Positions 46,248 through 55,728 are shown, counted from the first letter of the stretch. The stretch: DNA of 64,000 nucleotides from JASGCP01 sp965263285 (GCA_965263285.1 CBDHHD010000016.1:1488001-1552000), one strand, 5' to 3'. Numbers and translations: made by a program. Notes: generated by a model not told the origin, from the letters alone.

Positions 46248-47447
46248 CTATTGTAATGCTTTTTGAATGTCTTGTAGTATAAGCTCTTGTTGAAAACCAG
46301 AATACTGACCAATGATATTGCCTTTGGTATCAATTAAAAAGAAATGAGGGATTCCATCGGCGTTATATGTGCGTTCTGTAGCACCAATATTGTTACTAAT
46401 AAGTTGTGTCCATGTTGGCTTTTCTACTCGTAAGGCATTTATCCAATCATTACGATTGTCATCTATAGAAATACTAATAATATCTAGTCCCTTATTATGA
46501 TAGGTGTTATATATTTTTTGTATTTCAGGGAGTGCTTTTCTACATGGTCCGCACCAACTAGCCCATAAATCAATTAAGACATATTTGCCTTTAAAACTTT
46601 CTAAACTCATTTCTTGATGAGATGAATCTTGATATGTAAAACTAGGTAATGGATTGCCAATGGCTAAATTGTCTTTTTTATAAAGGCTATTAAGAAATAA
46701 ACTCGCATCTTTAAAGTAAGGGAATTTCTTAATTAAAGCGGTTAATATGTCTTTTTTTAATTCGTCATGCCCGTCAATTCTACGCAAGGCGATAATAATG
46801 GCGGGGAGGTCTGAATATGTTTTGATAATCGTTAGTAGTTTTTGTTGATTCTCGCTATAAGAAGAATCAATTACATTATGGCTGAGTAAATACTCTTTCC
46901 AAGTACTATCTCCACTTGATAGATAGAATTGATCTGAATTGTATAATTCTTGATAATTTTGAATGAGGTGTTGATAATTCCAATAATCAAGCAGGTTAAT
47001 GATGTTTAATAATTTATTATTAGGGGAATCGCTTTCAATAAATATATAAGGGGGGTTTTTTACTTTTATTTTAGCTGTATCATAGCCACGATCATTGACT
47101 ACTATATTGCCATCAAGCCATATTAATACTCTGTTCCAAGCAATAAGTGATAAGAGCCCTATGGTAGGGTGTTCTATATTAAACACAAGGTGGTAGCTTC
47201 CATCGGGATTTACTTTAGTAGAATCTATAGCTGTATAATCGCCTTTTAATGAGTCGTATGTTTTTATATATATATAATTATACTGTTCGTGTCCATGAGG
47301 ATTTAAGAATTTTAATTTTCCAGATATGCTTACACGATTGCCTGATTCATGATCAATAATATGATGTGATAATTGTCCAAATAATAGAGAAGGTGTTATA
47401 AAAGATAATAAAGTAAGAATGATAAATAGATTTTTTTTTGTAGACAT
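46248..47447 (-). CDS. TlpA-family thiol-disulfide oxidoreductase (CGPC active site)
   Basis: 399 residues with a signal peptide (LFIILTLLSFITPSLLFGQ), an N-terminal carbohydrate-binding-like beta domain, a helical linker, and a thioredoxin-like C-terminal domain with 'LIDLWASWCGPCRKALPEI' (cysteines 299 and 302) and 'GIPHFFLIDTKG' (cis-Pro loop). It is paralogous in layout to the CHWC protein encoded 3 bp downstream, so the pair arose by tandem duplication or joint recruitment. First gene of the operon. Confidence 0.88.
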   Translation of the reverse strand: MSTKKNLFIILTLLSFITPSLLFGQLSHHIIDHESGNRVSISGKLKFLNPHGHEQYNYIYIKTYDSLKGDYTAIDSTKVNPDGSYHLVFNIEHPTIGLLSLIAWNRVLIWLDGNIVVNDRGYDTAKIKVKNPPYIFIESDSPNNKLLNIINLLDYWNYQHLIQNYQELYNSDQFYLSSGDSTWKEYLLSHNVIDSSYSENQQKLLTIIKTYSDLPAIIIALRRIDGHDELKKDILTALIKKFPYFKDASLFLNSLYKKDNLAIGNPLPSFTYQDSSHQEMSLESFKGKYVLIDLWASWCGPCRKALPEIQKIYNTYHNKGLDIISISIDDNRNDWINALRVEKPTWTQLISNNIGATERTYNADGIPHFFLIDTKGNIIGQYSGFQQELILQDIQKALQ

Positions 47448-47478
47448 TGTAATTCGATTATAAAATGTTAATTATATA

Positions 47479-47486
47479 CAAATGTA
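47479..47486 (-). promoter_or_regulatory. -7 box (TACATTTG) for the TlpA operon
   Basis: The minus strand reads TACATTTG 31 bp before the first TlpA ATG. The remainder of the 47448-47722 gap is AT-rich with no other recognised content. Confidence 0.45.
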
Positions 47487-47722
47487 AATATATATAAATA
47501 TATATAAATGCATAGAAATAGATTAAATATTTTTGAATAATGGATGTAAGGTTTAGATTTAAAAGCAATATACTATGTAAAAATAAATGTATTAAAATAT
47601 ATTTTGTGATTAATATGGCTATTTTCTTTTGGTTTCTAAGTAAAGTAATCATTCACAGCATTGTGAGATGAAATATAATATAGAATGAAAGTCAAATTCT
47701 ATTTGAATAGAGTTTAGTATGC

Positions 47723-48523
47723 TTATTTAGCTATAATTGTTTTTGCTTGAAAAGTAGCTGCAGAGAAGAAGCCTAATGCATTGCCTGTTATATTAGAGGT
47801 GGGATTGGAAGGTACACTAGAATTTGAAAGAGCTTGGTCTAATCCTGAGAAATAATTATAGATGGGATTGTCTATGCTAAACATATATACGGTTACCGTT
47901 TGTCCTGATGAGATGTCAATGCCGGGATTAAGCAATGGTAAAGTTCTTTTTAATCCTAAAGAGGTAATGCTATTGTCAGTATAAAATCTCCTTGCTTTTT
48001 GATTGTTTACATATAATTCAAAGTAGTAAAACATAATAGGGTTTGTAGGATTGGTATAGATAGGAATAACAAAATAATTATTGTTATTCCTAAAGGCTGG
48101 AAACAGTTGAATACTATCAAATGGGGTACGATAAGGCATTGTACTTGTAGAAGTAAATGTACTATTGCCTATTTTAACAGTGAGGTTATATGTATTTCCT
48201 GTTGTACCCCTTATAAATTTAGCGCTAGTACTATAATTACCTGTATTAGGAATTGTTTCTGTTAAGGTATCTAATATATTATTGTTTTTGTCGTAAATAG
48301 TAACAAATGCACCACTAATAGGTGGATTAGGTTGTTGAGAATATACATTATTTGTTTGTGTAATGGAAATAATATAAGGAGGAAGAGAATCGGTTACGCG
48401 TCCTTGAATAACATATTGTGGTGTTGTATTACTAATAGACACTGTAATGTTTTTAGTGCATGATATCACACATATAAAAGTAACGATAACAGAGAGATAA
48501 TAATTATTATTATATAGTTTCAT
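47723..48523 (-). CDS. DUF4249-family lipoprotein
   Basis: 266 residues with a lipoprotein signal (VTFICVISC, lipidated Cys near 22). The body begins 'YVIQGRVTDSLPPYIISITQTNNV' and 'PPISGAFVTIYDKNNNILDTL', the conserved N-terminal beta-sandwich of DUF4249, then 'PFDSIQLFPAFRNNNNYFVIPIYTNP'. In Bacteroidota DUF4249 genes follow a TonB receptor as here (10 bp), acting as its surface or periplasmic partner. Substrate unknown. Confidence 0.85.
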   Translation of the reverse strand: MKLYNNNYYLSVIVTFICVISCTKNITVSISNTTPQYVIQGRVTDSLPPYIISITQTNNVYSQQPNPPISGAFVTIYDKNNNILDTLTETIPNTGNYSTSAKFIRGTTGNTYNLTVKIGNSTFTSTSTMPYRTPFDSIQLFPAFRNNNNYFVIPIYTNPTNPIMFYYFELYVNNQKARRFYTDNSITSLGLKRTLPLLNPGIDISSGQTVTVYMFSIDNPIYNYFSGLDQALSNSSVPSNPTSNITGNALGFFSAATFQAKTIIAK

Positions 48524-48533
48524 AAGTATTGTG

Positions 48534-50921
48534 TTAAAATTTAAAGTTCCAAGTAATAAATGGTACCCATCTAAATAGTGCTGTTTGTGAAGTGGTTACA
48601 TTAGGCAACATAGGAGGTGTTGTATTGGATACATTAAAGTTAACAATATATGCATTTTGTTGTCCATAAATATTGTATATACCAAATGATAATTCTTGTT
48701 TGAGTCTTCTTGTTCTTTTACCTACCTTTACTGTTGCAGAGATATCTAAACGATTATAAGAAGGGAATCGATTGCTGTTTCTATTAGGATATGAAAAAAC
48801 AAGACTTCCATCTACATTATATTGAGCTGTTGGATAAGTAACAGCATTTCCTGTGTAGAATACAAATAGCCCGGATAGCGACCATTTCTTATTGATATCC
48901 CATATAGCTACAACATTGAGGTAATGTGTTCTATCTTGACTTGCTGCATACCATTGTCCATTGCTAATGCCATTGATTTTAAGTTCTGTTCGCGAGAGAG
49001 TATAACTAATCCACCCTGTTACTTTCCCTGTTGTTTTTTTAAGAAATAGTTCTAAACCGTATGCCCTTCCTACTCCGTATAGTAAAAAGGCGTCAATAGG
49101 TTGTGTGAGGTTTACATTGTTTACATTGGTGCCATTTCTAAAGTCAATTTGATTTTGTAAATATTTGAAATATGTTTCTGCACTAAATTCTAATTTGCCT
49201 TGTAAGAAATTTTGATAGTATCCTACACTACCCTGATCAGCTATTTCTGGCTTTACATTGTTATTGGTAGGTGTCCATATATCTGTAGGTGTAGAAGTGG
49301 TAACATTGCTAATTACATGCATGAATTGTGCATTTCTATCATACGACACCTTAATAGAGGCGCCATTGCGAAGCAAAAAACTTGCAGATAGTCTTGGTTC
49401 TGGCACAAGAAAAGTTTCAGCAAAAGTGCCCTTGCCAAATTTAGTTGTATCTATAACCATGCCTGTTGCTTGGTTCACATTATAAAAAGCACCTTGTCCT
49501 ACTACACTAAAAGTAGAAACCCTTAATCCATAAGCTATATTTATTTTGCTATTTATTTTTGTTTCTCCACTAATATAGGGATCTGCTTCGAGCGATCGTT
49601 GTAATGGAGTAGTCCGAGAGGTAACTCCTTGTGTGGCAAAAGAGTTGATGCTATTCGGACGAACAGAATGATAAACAGCATTTAATCCAAAGTGTATATT
49701 AGATGCATCTGAGATAAACCATTGAAAATCTTGTTTAAAGTTAATGTCGTCAATTGAAGAGAATAATTTGAAATTGGTGTTAATCCCAGACTGTCCATTC
49801 CCTATTTGAGATGTGTTAATTAAAATAGCATAATCATAATGACTGTATCCTGCAAATGTATTAGAGAATAGTCGTTTTTGAGTAAATATATGTGTCCAGT
49901 TAAGAGAAGCGGTTGCATTGGTCCAGTTAATACCAAATAAGTTTTGTACACTTAATACATCCTTTCCAAAATAACCGGAAAAGTAAATTTGATTGTTGTC
50001 ATTAACAATAAGGTTGGTTTTGGCATTTAAATCATAAAAATATAGGATATTTTTATTGTATGTTGGATCAGGAGATAATTTTAAAAATAAGTCTGCGTAA
50101 GTCCTTCTCCCGCTGATAAGAAAAGATGATTTGCCTTTTTTCAATGGTCCTTCTACTAATATCCTACTTGATATGAGGCCGATACCTCCGCTTATATTAA
50201 GTTTTTGGTTATTGCCTTCGTTCATTTTTACATCTAAAATAGATGCCGTTCTTCCGCCATAACTAGCGGGTGCTGTTCCTTTATATAAGGTTACATCTTT
50301 AAGCGCGTCTGAGTTAAAAGTGGAAAAAAAACCAAATAGATGAGAGGGATTATATACGGTAGATCCATCTAATAAAATAAGGTTTTGGCTATTATTACCA
50401 CCCCTTACAAAAAAGCCTGCATTGCCATCTCCTGCTTGTTGCACTCCCGGTAGCAATTGGAGCGCTTTAAAGATATCTTTTTCACCTAAAAATACGGGTA
50501 TTTTACTAATCTCTTTTAAATTTAATCTTTCCACTCCTGTTTGAGGTGATGTTATTTTTTGAGCATATTTATTTGTAGCAACTACTACATTATCTAATTG
50601 ATTAACAGAGGGACTGAGGTATATTTTTATGTTTTTTTTTATTTGTTCTATGGTAAGTGTTGTATCTAATGGAGTATATCCTTCAACAGAGATATGTACG
50701 GGATAAGCAGGCTGATGAGTAAGTCGGATAGAAAAAAAGCCAAACCCATTGGTAACTACTTGCTCTATTTTATTTCCGTTATTTACTTGAATACTTGCTT
50801 TAATAATACTCTCTCCCGATTGTTTTGCATAGACCGTTCCTGTTAAACTAATATTATCTTGTGCACATACATAAATAAAGAAAAATGTTAAAAAAAAAGA
50901 CAAGCTAATGCATTTATACAT
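48534..50921 (-). CDS. TonB-dependent receptor with carboxypeptidase-like N-terminal domain
   Basis: 795 residues. A signal peptide (SFFLTFFFIYVCAQ) is followed by a carboxypeptidase-regulatory-like domain at residues ~20-105 ('SLTGTVYAKQSGESIIKASIQVNNG'), a plug domain ('DIFKALQLLPGVQQAGDGNAGFFVRGGNNSQNLILLDGSTVYNP', residues ~145-190) and a 22-strand-type barrel ending in aromatic 'WVPFITWNFKF'. It imports a ligand across the outer membrane with TonB energy and pairs with the DUF4249 lipoprotein. This is not a SusC-length protein, and no SusD follows. Confidence 0.92.
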   Translation of the reverse strand: MYKCISLSFFLTFFFIYVCAQDNISLTGTVYAKQSGESIIKASIQVNNGNKIEQVVTNGFGFFSIRLTHQPAYPVHISVEGYTPLDTTLTIEQIKKNIKIYLSPSVNQLDNVVVATNKYAQKITSPQTGVERLNLKEISKIPVFLGEKDIFKALQLLPGVQQAGDGNAGFFVRGGNNSQNLILLDGSTVYNPSHLFGFFSTFNSDALKDVTLYKGTAPASYGGRTASILDVKMNEGNNQKLNISGGIGLISSRILVEGPLKKGKSSFLISGRRTYADLFLKLSPDPTYNKNILYFYDLNAKTNLIVNDNNQIYFSGYFGKDVLSVQNLFGINWTNATASLNWTHIFTQKRLFSNTFAGYSHYDYAILINTSQIGNGQSGINTNFKLFSSIDDINFKQDFQWFISDASNIHFGLNAVYHSVRPNSINSFATQGVTSRTTPLQRSLEADPYISGETKINSKINIAYGLRVSTFSVVGQGAFYNVNQATGMVIDTTKFGKGTFAETFLVPEPRLSASFLLRNGASIKVSYDRNAQFMHVISNVTTSTPTDIWTPTNNNVKPEIADQGSVGYYQNFLQGKLEFSAETYFKYLQNQIDFRNGTNVNNVNLTQPIDAFLLYGVGRAYGLELFLKKTTGKVTGWISYTLSRTELKINGISNGQWYAASQDRTHYLNVVAIWDINKKWSLSGLFVFYTGNAVTYPTAQYNVDGSLVFSYPNRNSNRFPSYNRLDISATVKVGKRTRRLKQELSFGIYNIYGQQNAYIVNFNVSNTTPPMLPNVTTSQTALFRWVPFITWNFKF

Positions 50922-50969
50922 AATGAAAGGTTAATAAGTAGTAAAAAAATGTTTTTTTAATTCTTTTTG

Positions 50970-50977
50970 CAAATATA
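50970..50977 (-). promoter_or_regulatory. -7 box (TATATTTG) for the TonB receptor operon
   Basis: The minus strand reads TATATTTGC 48 bp before the receptor ATG. It is back to back with the promoter at 51012. Confidence 0.5.
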
Positions 50978-51011
50978 TAACTTTTTTTGCTTTATTTGTT
51001 AACAATAATAT

Positions 51012-51019
51012 TATATTTG
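51012..51019 (+). promoter_or_regulatory. -7 box (TATATTTG) for the cytochrome/YceI cluster
   Basis: TATATTTG 32 bp before ATG 51052, divergent from the receptor promoter 34 bp away. Confidence 0.5.
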
Positions 51020-51051
51020 TGTTTTGTAAAATAATTTTATAGTAAATTGTT

Positions 51052-51486
51052 ATGCGTTTAAAAACTATTGTTATTGTTATTGCTATGCTTATTATGGTAG
51101 GTGTTGGCTATGGTTATTATCTATATACTAAACCTCGTGTATTGCCTTCGCAAATGCAATCAACTGCTTCTATTAGTGCGGTTGCTTTATATAATACATA
51201 TCTAAATGATTCAGCTACTGCTAATAAACAATATACTGGTAAGGTTATTGAAGTATATGGAAGTGTTGGTACTATTGACACAAGTAATAGTAATATTGCC
51301 ATTAACATGAAAACAGATACTATTTCTAATGGAGTTATTAGTTGTAGTATGGAAAAAGGAACTAATATGTTAAAGGAAATGCAGGGTGTAAAGTTAGGAG
51401 ATAGTATTCGTGTAAAGGGTTTATGCACAGGATATATTGATTTTGCTAGCCAAGTGAATATTAATGAGGGGTTTATTGTTAAATAA
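51052..51486 (+). CDS. Membrane-anchored OB-fold protein
   Basis: A 144-residue protein with an N-terminal membrane anchor (VIVIAMLIMVGVGYGYYLY), a helix, and an OB-fold ('YTGKVIEVYGSVGTIDTSNSNIAINMKTD...VKLGDSIRVKGLCTGYI') of the tRNA_anti-like type common in Bacteroidota. The family is found beside YceI and DUF5777 genes, as here. Likely periplasmic; ligand unknown. Confidence 0.75.
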   Translation: MRLKTIVIVIAMLIMVGVGYGYYLYTKPRVLPSQMQSTASISAVALYNTYLNDSATANKQYTGKVIEVYGSVGTIDTSNSNIAINMKTDTISNGVISCSMEKGTNMLKEMQGVKLGDSIRVKGLCTGYIDFASQVNINEGFIVK

Positions 51487-51513
51487 TTGTATAATTTTTT
51501 AAAAAATACTAAG

Positions 51514-51891
51514 ATGAAATATGGCTATTATTTATTTGTTTTAATTGCTGTTTCTCTTATTTTTATTAATATAAATAGTTGTACTTATCAAAAAGAAACT
51601 TCCTTTGTAGCTCTTTGCGATACTACTACAAATAATAAATTTACCGCTAATGTTGTTCCTATATTAACAAATTATTGTAGTAATTGCCATGGTTCTTCAA
51701 CGGGTCGAGCTTATAGCTATTTTAAACTTGATGTTTTTAAAGCTAATCCTACTATAGCTATGGCACAAGCAGTACTCAATGCCATTACGAATATAGACAA
51801 TCCTATGCCACCACAGTGGTTTGGAATGCTTTCTACTTGTAATATAAATACTATTAAAGCTTGGTTTAACCGAGGGGCACTTAATAATTAA
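51514..51891 (+). CDS. Mono-heme cytochrome c-like lipoprotein
   Basis: A 125-residue lipoprotein (signal FVLIAVSLIFININSC) with a single heme-attachment motif CSNCH at residues 55-59 ('IPILTNYCSNCHG'-like context) and a distal Met candidate in 'NPMPPQWFGML'. Start ATG 51514 is used; an upstream non-ATG frame start overlaps the previous gene's stop. It could pass electrons to or from the DUF5777/YceI partners, and it depends on heme delivery such as that by CcmC. Confidence 0.8.
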   Translation: MKYGYYLFVLIAVSLIFININSCTYQKETSFVALCDTTTNNKFTANVVPILTNYCSNCHGSSTGRAYSYFKLDVFKANPTIAMAQAVLNAITNIDNPMPPQWFGMLSTCNINTIKAWFNRGALNN

Positions 51892-51918
51892 TTTTTTTTA
51901 ACTTAATTATATTTTAAT

Positions 51919-52470
51919 ATGAAACTTATACAAATTGGTTTGTTTTTATTATTATCATTTCTTGTAATAACAATACATGCTCAAAAATTCACTACTAGAA
52001 CTGGTACGATCATATTTGATGGCAAAACTCCATTAGAAGATGGTATATTGGGTACCAACAATCAAATATATGCCATATTAGATGTGAGTAACAAAAAAAT
52101 ACTTATGGGAGGCTTAACACAAGGTTTTAATTTTACCAAACAGCTAATGCAACAACATTTTAATGAAAATTATGCCGAAACTAGTAAATACCCTAATACA
52201 AGTTTTAAAGGTTCTTTCACTGCTCCTATTGATGTAAATACAAAAGGAACATATAAGGTGGATGTTACGGGTATATTAAATTTTCATGGGGTAAATAAAA
52301 CAATTATAGTGCCTGCCACTATTATAGTACAATCAAGTACTCAAATAATAGCTACGGCTCAATTTACAGTAACGCCCGCAGAGTTTAATATAGCTATACC
52401 CACTGTGGTAAAAGATAAAATAGCTAAAACGGTTAATGTTAGTGTAAATCTTGATTTATTATCTAAATAA
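51919..52470 (+). CDS. YceI-family periplasmic protein
   Basis: 183 residues with a signal peptide (FLLLSFLVITIHAQ) and the lipocalin-like YceI domain: 'KFTTRTGTIIFDGKTPLEDG', 'ENYAETSKYPNTSFKGSF', 'TGILNFHGVNKTIIVPATI'. YceI proteins bind polyisoprenoids or other long-chain ligands. It is the third gene of the cluster, 27 bp after the cytochrome gene. Confidence 0.88.
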   Translation: MKLIQIGLFLLLSFLVITIHAQKFTTRTGTIIFDGKTPLEDGILGTNNQIYAILDVSNKKILMGGLTQGFNFTKQLMQQHFNENYAETSKYPNTSFKGSFTAPIDVNTKGTYKVDVTGILNFHGVNKTIIVPATIIVQSSTQIIATAQFTVTPAEFNIAIPTVVKDKIAKTVNVSVNLDLLSK

Positions 52471-52479
52471 TTTTTTATA

Positions 52480-53460
52480 ATGAAACCATATTTATTTTGT
52501 TTTATATTTTTATGTTGCATGGTAACTATATCGTATGCACAGAAAAAAATCCAGCAACAAAATGACACTACAAATTCCTTGAACAATACAGATGATTTGT
52601 CGGGATTATTGCAACAATTAGATGGTGCGAAAAAAAATGCATTGGTGAACTATACCTTTAAAGCAACACAAATCATTAATACTCCTACCATTGAAACTCC
52701 TGGCAAGAGGGGTTTACAAGTTATGATTCAACATAGATTTGGAAGAATTAATCAAGGAATTTATGAGTTTTTTGGCTTGGATAATGCTACGATTCGACTA
52801 TCTGCTGATTATGGTATTTTAGATAATTTATCTGTAGGTATTGGGCGGCAGTCTTATGATAAAGTATATGATGCTAATATTAAGTATAATTTTTTACGAC
52901 AAAAAGAACATGGAATGCCTGTTACCGTTGGTGTATATAGTCAGTGGATTGTTAACACAACAAAATATGTTGGAAAGCCCTATCTTGATTTTATAAATAG
53001 AACTTCGTATGGGTCTCAATTAATGATAGCAAGAAAGTTTAGTAATCGTCTTTCATTACAATTAACGCCTGCTTGGACACATTATAACATAGTGCCTACT
53101 AACCAAGACTTAAATGACATATTTACAGTTGGATTAGGGGGGCGATTTAAAATCACGAATAGATTTAGTATTAATGCAGAGTATAATTATTTGCCACCTA
53201 ATCAAGTAGTTTCAACTAAAGTGTATTCGTCTTTTTCAGTAGGGCTTGATCTGGAAACAGGAGGGCATATATTTCAATTTATATTTACTAATTCTCAAGG
53301 GATGGACTTGCCTTATTATCTTACCAAAACAGCAGGTTCTTGGTTGAATGGCGATATCTATTTTGGATTCAATTTAATACGAAATTTTACTATTCCTAAA
53401 TATAAGAAAAAATTAAAACATATTCCTCCTACACAACAGGTGTCGCCATCTAAAGCATAA
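52480..53460 (+). CDS. DUF5777-family outer-membrane beta-barrel protein
   Basis: 326 residues with a signal peptide (FIFLCCMVTISYAQ), then a barrel of amphipathic strands: 'GLQVMIQHRFGRINQG', 'IRLSADYGILDNLSVGIGRQSYDKVYDANIKYNFL', 'GVYSQWIVNTT', 'FTVGLGGRFKITNRFSINAEYNYL'. The 'T.ETP.K..L...I.HRFG' start is characteristic of DUF5777. It ends the OB-fold/cytochrome/YceI cluster; an envelope redox or lipid-handling function is inferred from these neighbours. Confidence 0.8.
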   Translation: MKPYLFCFIFLCCMVTISYAQKKIQQQNDTTNSLNNTDDLSGLLQQLDGAKKNALVNYTFKATQIINTPTIETPGKRGLQVMIQHRFGRINQGIYEFFGLDNATIRLSADYGILDNLSVGIGRQSYDKVYDANIKYNFLRQKEHGMPVTVGVYSQWIVNTTKYVGKPYLDFINRTSYGSQLMIARKFSNRLSLQLTPAWTHYNIVPTNQDLNDIFTVGLGGRFKITNRFSINAEYNYLPPNQVVSTKVYSSFSVGLDLETGGHIFQFIFTNSQGMDLPYYLTKTAGSWLNGDIYFGFNLIRNFTIPKYKKKLKHIPPTQQVSPSKA

Positions 53461-53630
53461 TTAATTATATTTCTTTTCAAGGTGTTTGTTAGAAATTGAT
53501 TTGTAGTAGAAAATAGTACAATAGTTCATCATCATCATAGGTCGCTATTGGATAAAGGGTTTATAGAAAAATGATAGAGGCGCTTGTTGGCTATTTATGA
53601 AATATTTTATCTTTAAAGCGAATAAGTTTT

Positions 53631-53638
53631 TATCTTTG
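53631..53638 (+). promoter_or_regulatory. -7 box (TATCTTTG) for the NifU-type gene
   Basis: TATCTTTG 20 bp before ATG 53659, giving a very short leader. Confidence 0.5.
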
Positions 53639-53658
53639 TTTAATTAAATGTTGTTATT

Positions 53659-54303
53659 ATGATACAAGCAGGCCATCTTATAGTAAGTATTTATACAGAA
53701 CAAACGCCTAATCCGGAGACAATGAAATTTGTAGTAAATAAACTATTGTATCCAGGCAAAAGTGCTGAATTCTCAAACATTGAGTCTACAACTGCTTCCC
53801 CATTAGCAAGAGCGCTATTTGATTTCCCTTTTGTAACTAATGTGTTTATTGCTAGTAATTTTGTAACACTTACTCGAGCTACAGCAGATATTGCATGGTT
53901 GGATATTATTCCTACGATTAAACAATTTTTAAAAGAATATATAGAGCAAAATAAACAAATCATTATTGAAGAAGAGTTAATAAAAATAAAAAAAGCTAAT
54001 GCGTCTACTATTTCTATAGATAATGTAGATGTGGTAGAAAAGATAAAGCAATTATTAGAAAATTATGTAAAGCCGGCAGTAGAAATGGATGGTGGAGCTA
54101 TAGAATTTAAAAATTTTGAAAACGGAGTAGTTACTGTTTCGTTGCAAGGGAGCTGTAGTGGTTGTCCATCTTCTACTGTTACACTTAAAGCGGGTATTGA
54201 AGGTATGATGAAGAGAATGATACCCGAAGTACAAGAAGTAATTGCTGAGGGAGAAGAACCCATGTCGCATAATGAATTGGAAGAAAAAAAAGAAGAGGAT
54301 TAG
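53659..54303 (+). CDS. NifU/Nfu-type iron-sulfur scaffold protein
   Basis: 214 residues in two domains. The N-terminal Nfu_N domain ('TEQTPNPETMKFVVNKLL', residues ~12-95, with 'SPLARALFDFPFVTNVFIASNFVTLTR') is followed by the C-terminal NifU domain ('KIKQLLENYVKPAVEMDGGAIEFKNFENGVVTVSLQGSCSGCPSSTVTLKAGIEGMMK') containing the CxxC that holds an assembling 4Fe-4S cluster. It supplies clusters to proteins such as NuoI and the CCG-domain protein encoded nearby. Confidence 0.92.
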   Translation: MIQAGHLIVSIYTEQTPNPETMKFVVNKLLYPGKSAEFSNIESTTASPLARALFDFPFVTNVFIASNFVTLTRATADIAWLDIIPTIKQFLKEYIEQNKQIIIEEELIKIKKANASTISIDNVDVVEKIKQLLENYVKPAVEMDGGAIEFKNFENGVVTVSLQGSCSGCPSSTVTLKAGIEGMMKRMIPEVQEVIAEGEEPMSHNELEEKKEED

Positions 54304-54385
54304 GCTACATCTTTTTTCGGTATAACGATTTTTTTAGTGAGCAACGACAAAGATAATATATTTTTAAAAAAATCAATTTATTTTT

Positions 54386-54824
54386 GGCTACATCTTTTTT
54401 TGAGGTGCTGGAAGCATGGATTATTACATACATATAAACATGGAAATAATAGGAAATATCTGATGAGGACTGCCCTCAGATAAAGAGCGTTACAAAACGA
54501 GGTGAGCGAAGCGACCAGCGAGAATGTGGAGGCGGACATTTTTATATATGAATCGTTATGATGAGCATAAAAAGTATGTACAAAAAGATCACTATGGATA
54601 AGCTCATCATAACGATTCATACCTAACCGCCTCCCATTCATTCTCGCTAGCGTAGCGAGCCGTAGTTTTGTAGCTCTTTATCTGCAGGCTTGATTTTTTC
54701 TTTGTTTCTTTCTTTTGTATCAAGACAAAAGAAAGAAAAAGATATAAAAAACAAATAATGAATCTATACCTGAGTAATTACAAAAAACACAAATACCCCC
54801 AGCACCTCAAAAAAAGATGTAGCC
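54386..54824. repeat. R440 repeat, complete stand-alone copy
   Basis: Ends are GGCTACATCTTTTTTTGAGG at 54386 and its inverse finishing GATGTAGCC at 54824. Between them are, in order: 'atggattattacatac', 'aggactgccctcagataaagagcg', the cgaagcgaccagcgagaatg arm, ATGAATCGTTATGATGAGC and its inverted partner, CTCGCTAGCGTAGCGAG, 'tctgcaggcttgattttttc', and the pyrimidine hairpin. No outer MITE ends and no target duplication are seen. A separate 20-bp R440 end piece lies at 54303-54322. This fills 54304-54861. Confidence 0.8.
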
Positions 54825-54861
54825 TTCATTTGTCCATTACGCCTTAATTGCAAAAAATAAA

Positions 54862-55644
54862 CTACTGCGTTATTGATTGTGCAACCAATTCTGCGATGTC
54901 TAATACTGCGATGTTTTTTTCTTGTTCCTTGTTTTTTACACCGTCTGTCATCATGGTATTACAATAGGGACAAGCCGTTGCAATAACAGTAGGTTGTAAT
55001 GCTATTGCTTCTTGACTTCTTTCGAGATTGATGCGTGTTTCCCCTTTTTCTTCTTCTTTAAACATTTGTCCTCCACCGGCACCACAGCATAGTCCATTTG
55101 ATTTGCATCGTTTCATTTCTACTAATTCTACATCTAATGCTTCTAATACGGCTCTTGGTGCTTCATAGATATGGTTGGTTCTTCCTAAGTAACAGCTATC
55201 ATGGTAGGTAACTTTTTTGCCTTTAAAGGCAGAGGCGTCTTTTAGTTTTATTTTCCCTTCTTTAATAAGAGATTGGAGAAAAATTGCATGAGAAATAACT
55301 TCGTATTGTCCCCCCAAAATAGGATATTCATTTTTTAATGTATTGAAACAATGCGGACAAGTAGTAACAATTGTTTTTACTTTGTAAGTGTTAAGTGTTT
55401 GTATGTTTTGGTAAGCCATCATTTGAAAAAGGAATTCATTGCCAGCTCTTCGAGCAGGGTCTCCAGTACAAGCCTCTTCAGAACCTAATATAGCATATTT
55501 AATATGTATATGTTCTAATATCTGCGTAAAAGCTTTTGTTATTTTCTGTGCTCGTTGATCAAAACTACCTGCGCAGCCTACCCAAAACAAGATATCGGGC
55601 GTTTCGTTATGGGTAGCATATTCAGACATAAGTTTGTGTGTCAT
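54862..55644 (-). CDS. CCG-domain (heterodisulfide-reductase-like) Fe-S protein
   Basis: 260 residues with two cysteine-rich CCG domains: 'LFWVGCAGSFDQR' with 'TTCPHCFNTLKNEYP' (residues ~18-125), and 'VTYHDSCYLGRTNHIYEAPR' with 'NGLCCGAGGGQMF' and 'ATACPYCNTMM' (residues ~150-240). Such domains occur in HdrB, GlpC and LutA and bind Fe-S clusters in electron transfer to quinones. In Bacteroidota a partner gene with two 4Fe-4S motifs is normally adjacent; here the upstream neighbour in this direction is atpD on the other strand, so the partner is missing from the site. Confidence 0.85.
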   Translation of the reverse strand: MTHKLMSEYATHNETPDILFWVGCAGSFDQRAQKITKAFTQILEHIHIKYAILGSEEACTGDPARRAGNEFLFQMMAYQNIQTLNTYKVKTIVTTCPHCFNTLKNEYPILGGQYEVISHAIFLQSLIKEGKIKLKDASAFKGKKVTYHDSCYLGRTNHIYEAPRAVLEALDVELVEMKRCKSNGLCCGAGGGQMFKEEEKGETRINLERSQEAIALQPTVIATACPYCNTMMTDGVKNKEQEKNIAVLDIAELVAQSITQ

Positions 55645-55728
55645 AATTGAATATTTTATAAAAGTAAATATACAGTAAGAATGTGCATAATAATAAAAAA
55701 AGATTTTAATAAATACAATAAAAAGTAA

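Noticed and set aside
47448..47722. A 64-codon minus-strand frame (47458-47652) as a small membrane protein
   Set aside because: Its composition follows from low-complexity AT repeats, and it overlaps the promoter of the TlpA operon.
54378..54641. Open frames inside R440/MITE copies (87 codons here on minus; 101 codons at 60872-61177 on plus)
   Set aside because: They arise from the shared palindromic repeat sequence, appear in some copies only, differ by indels, and have no ribosome site or protein-like features.
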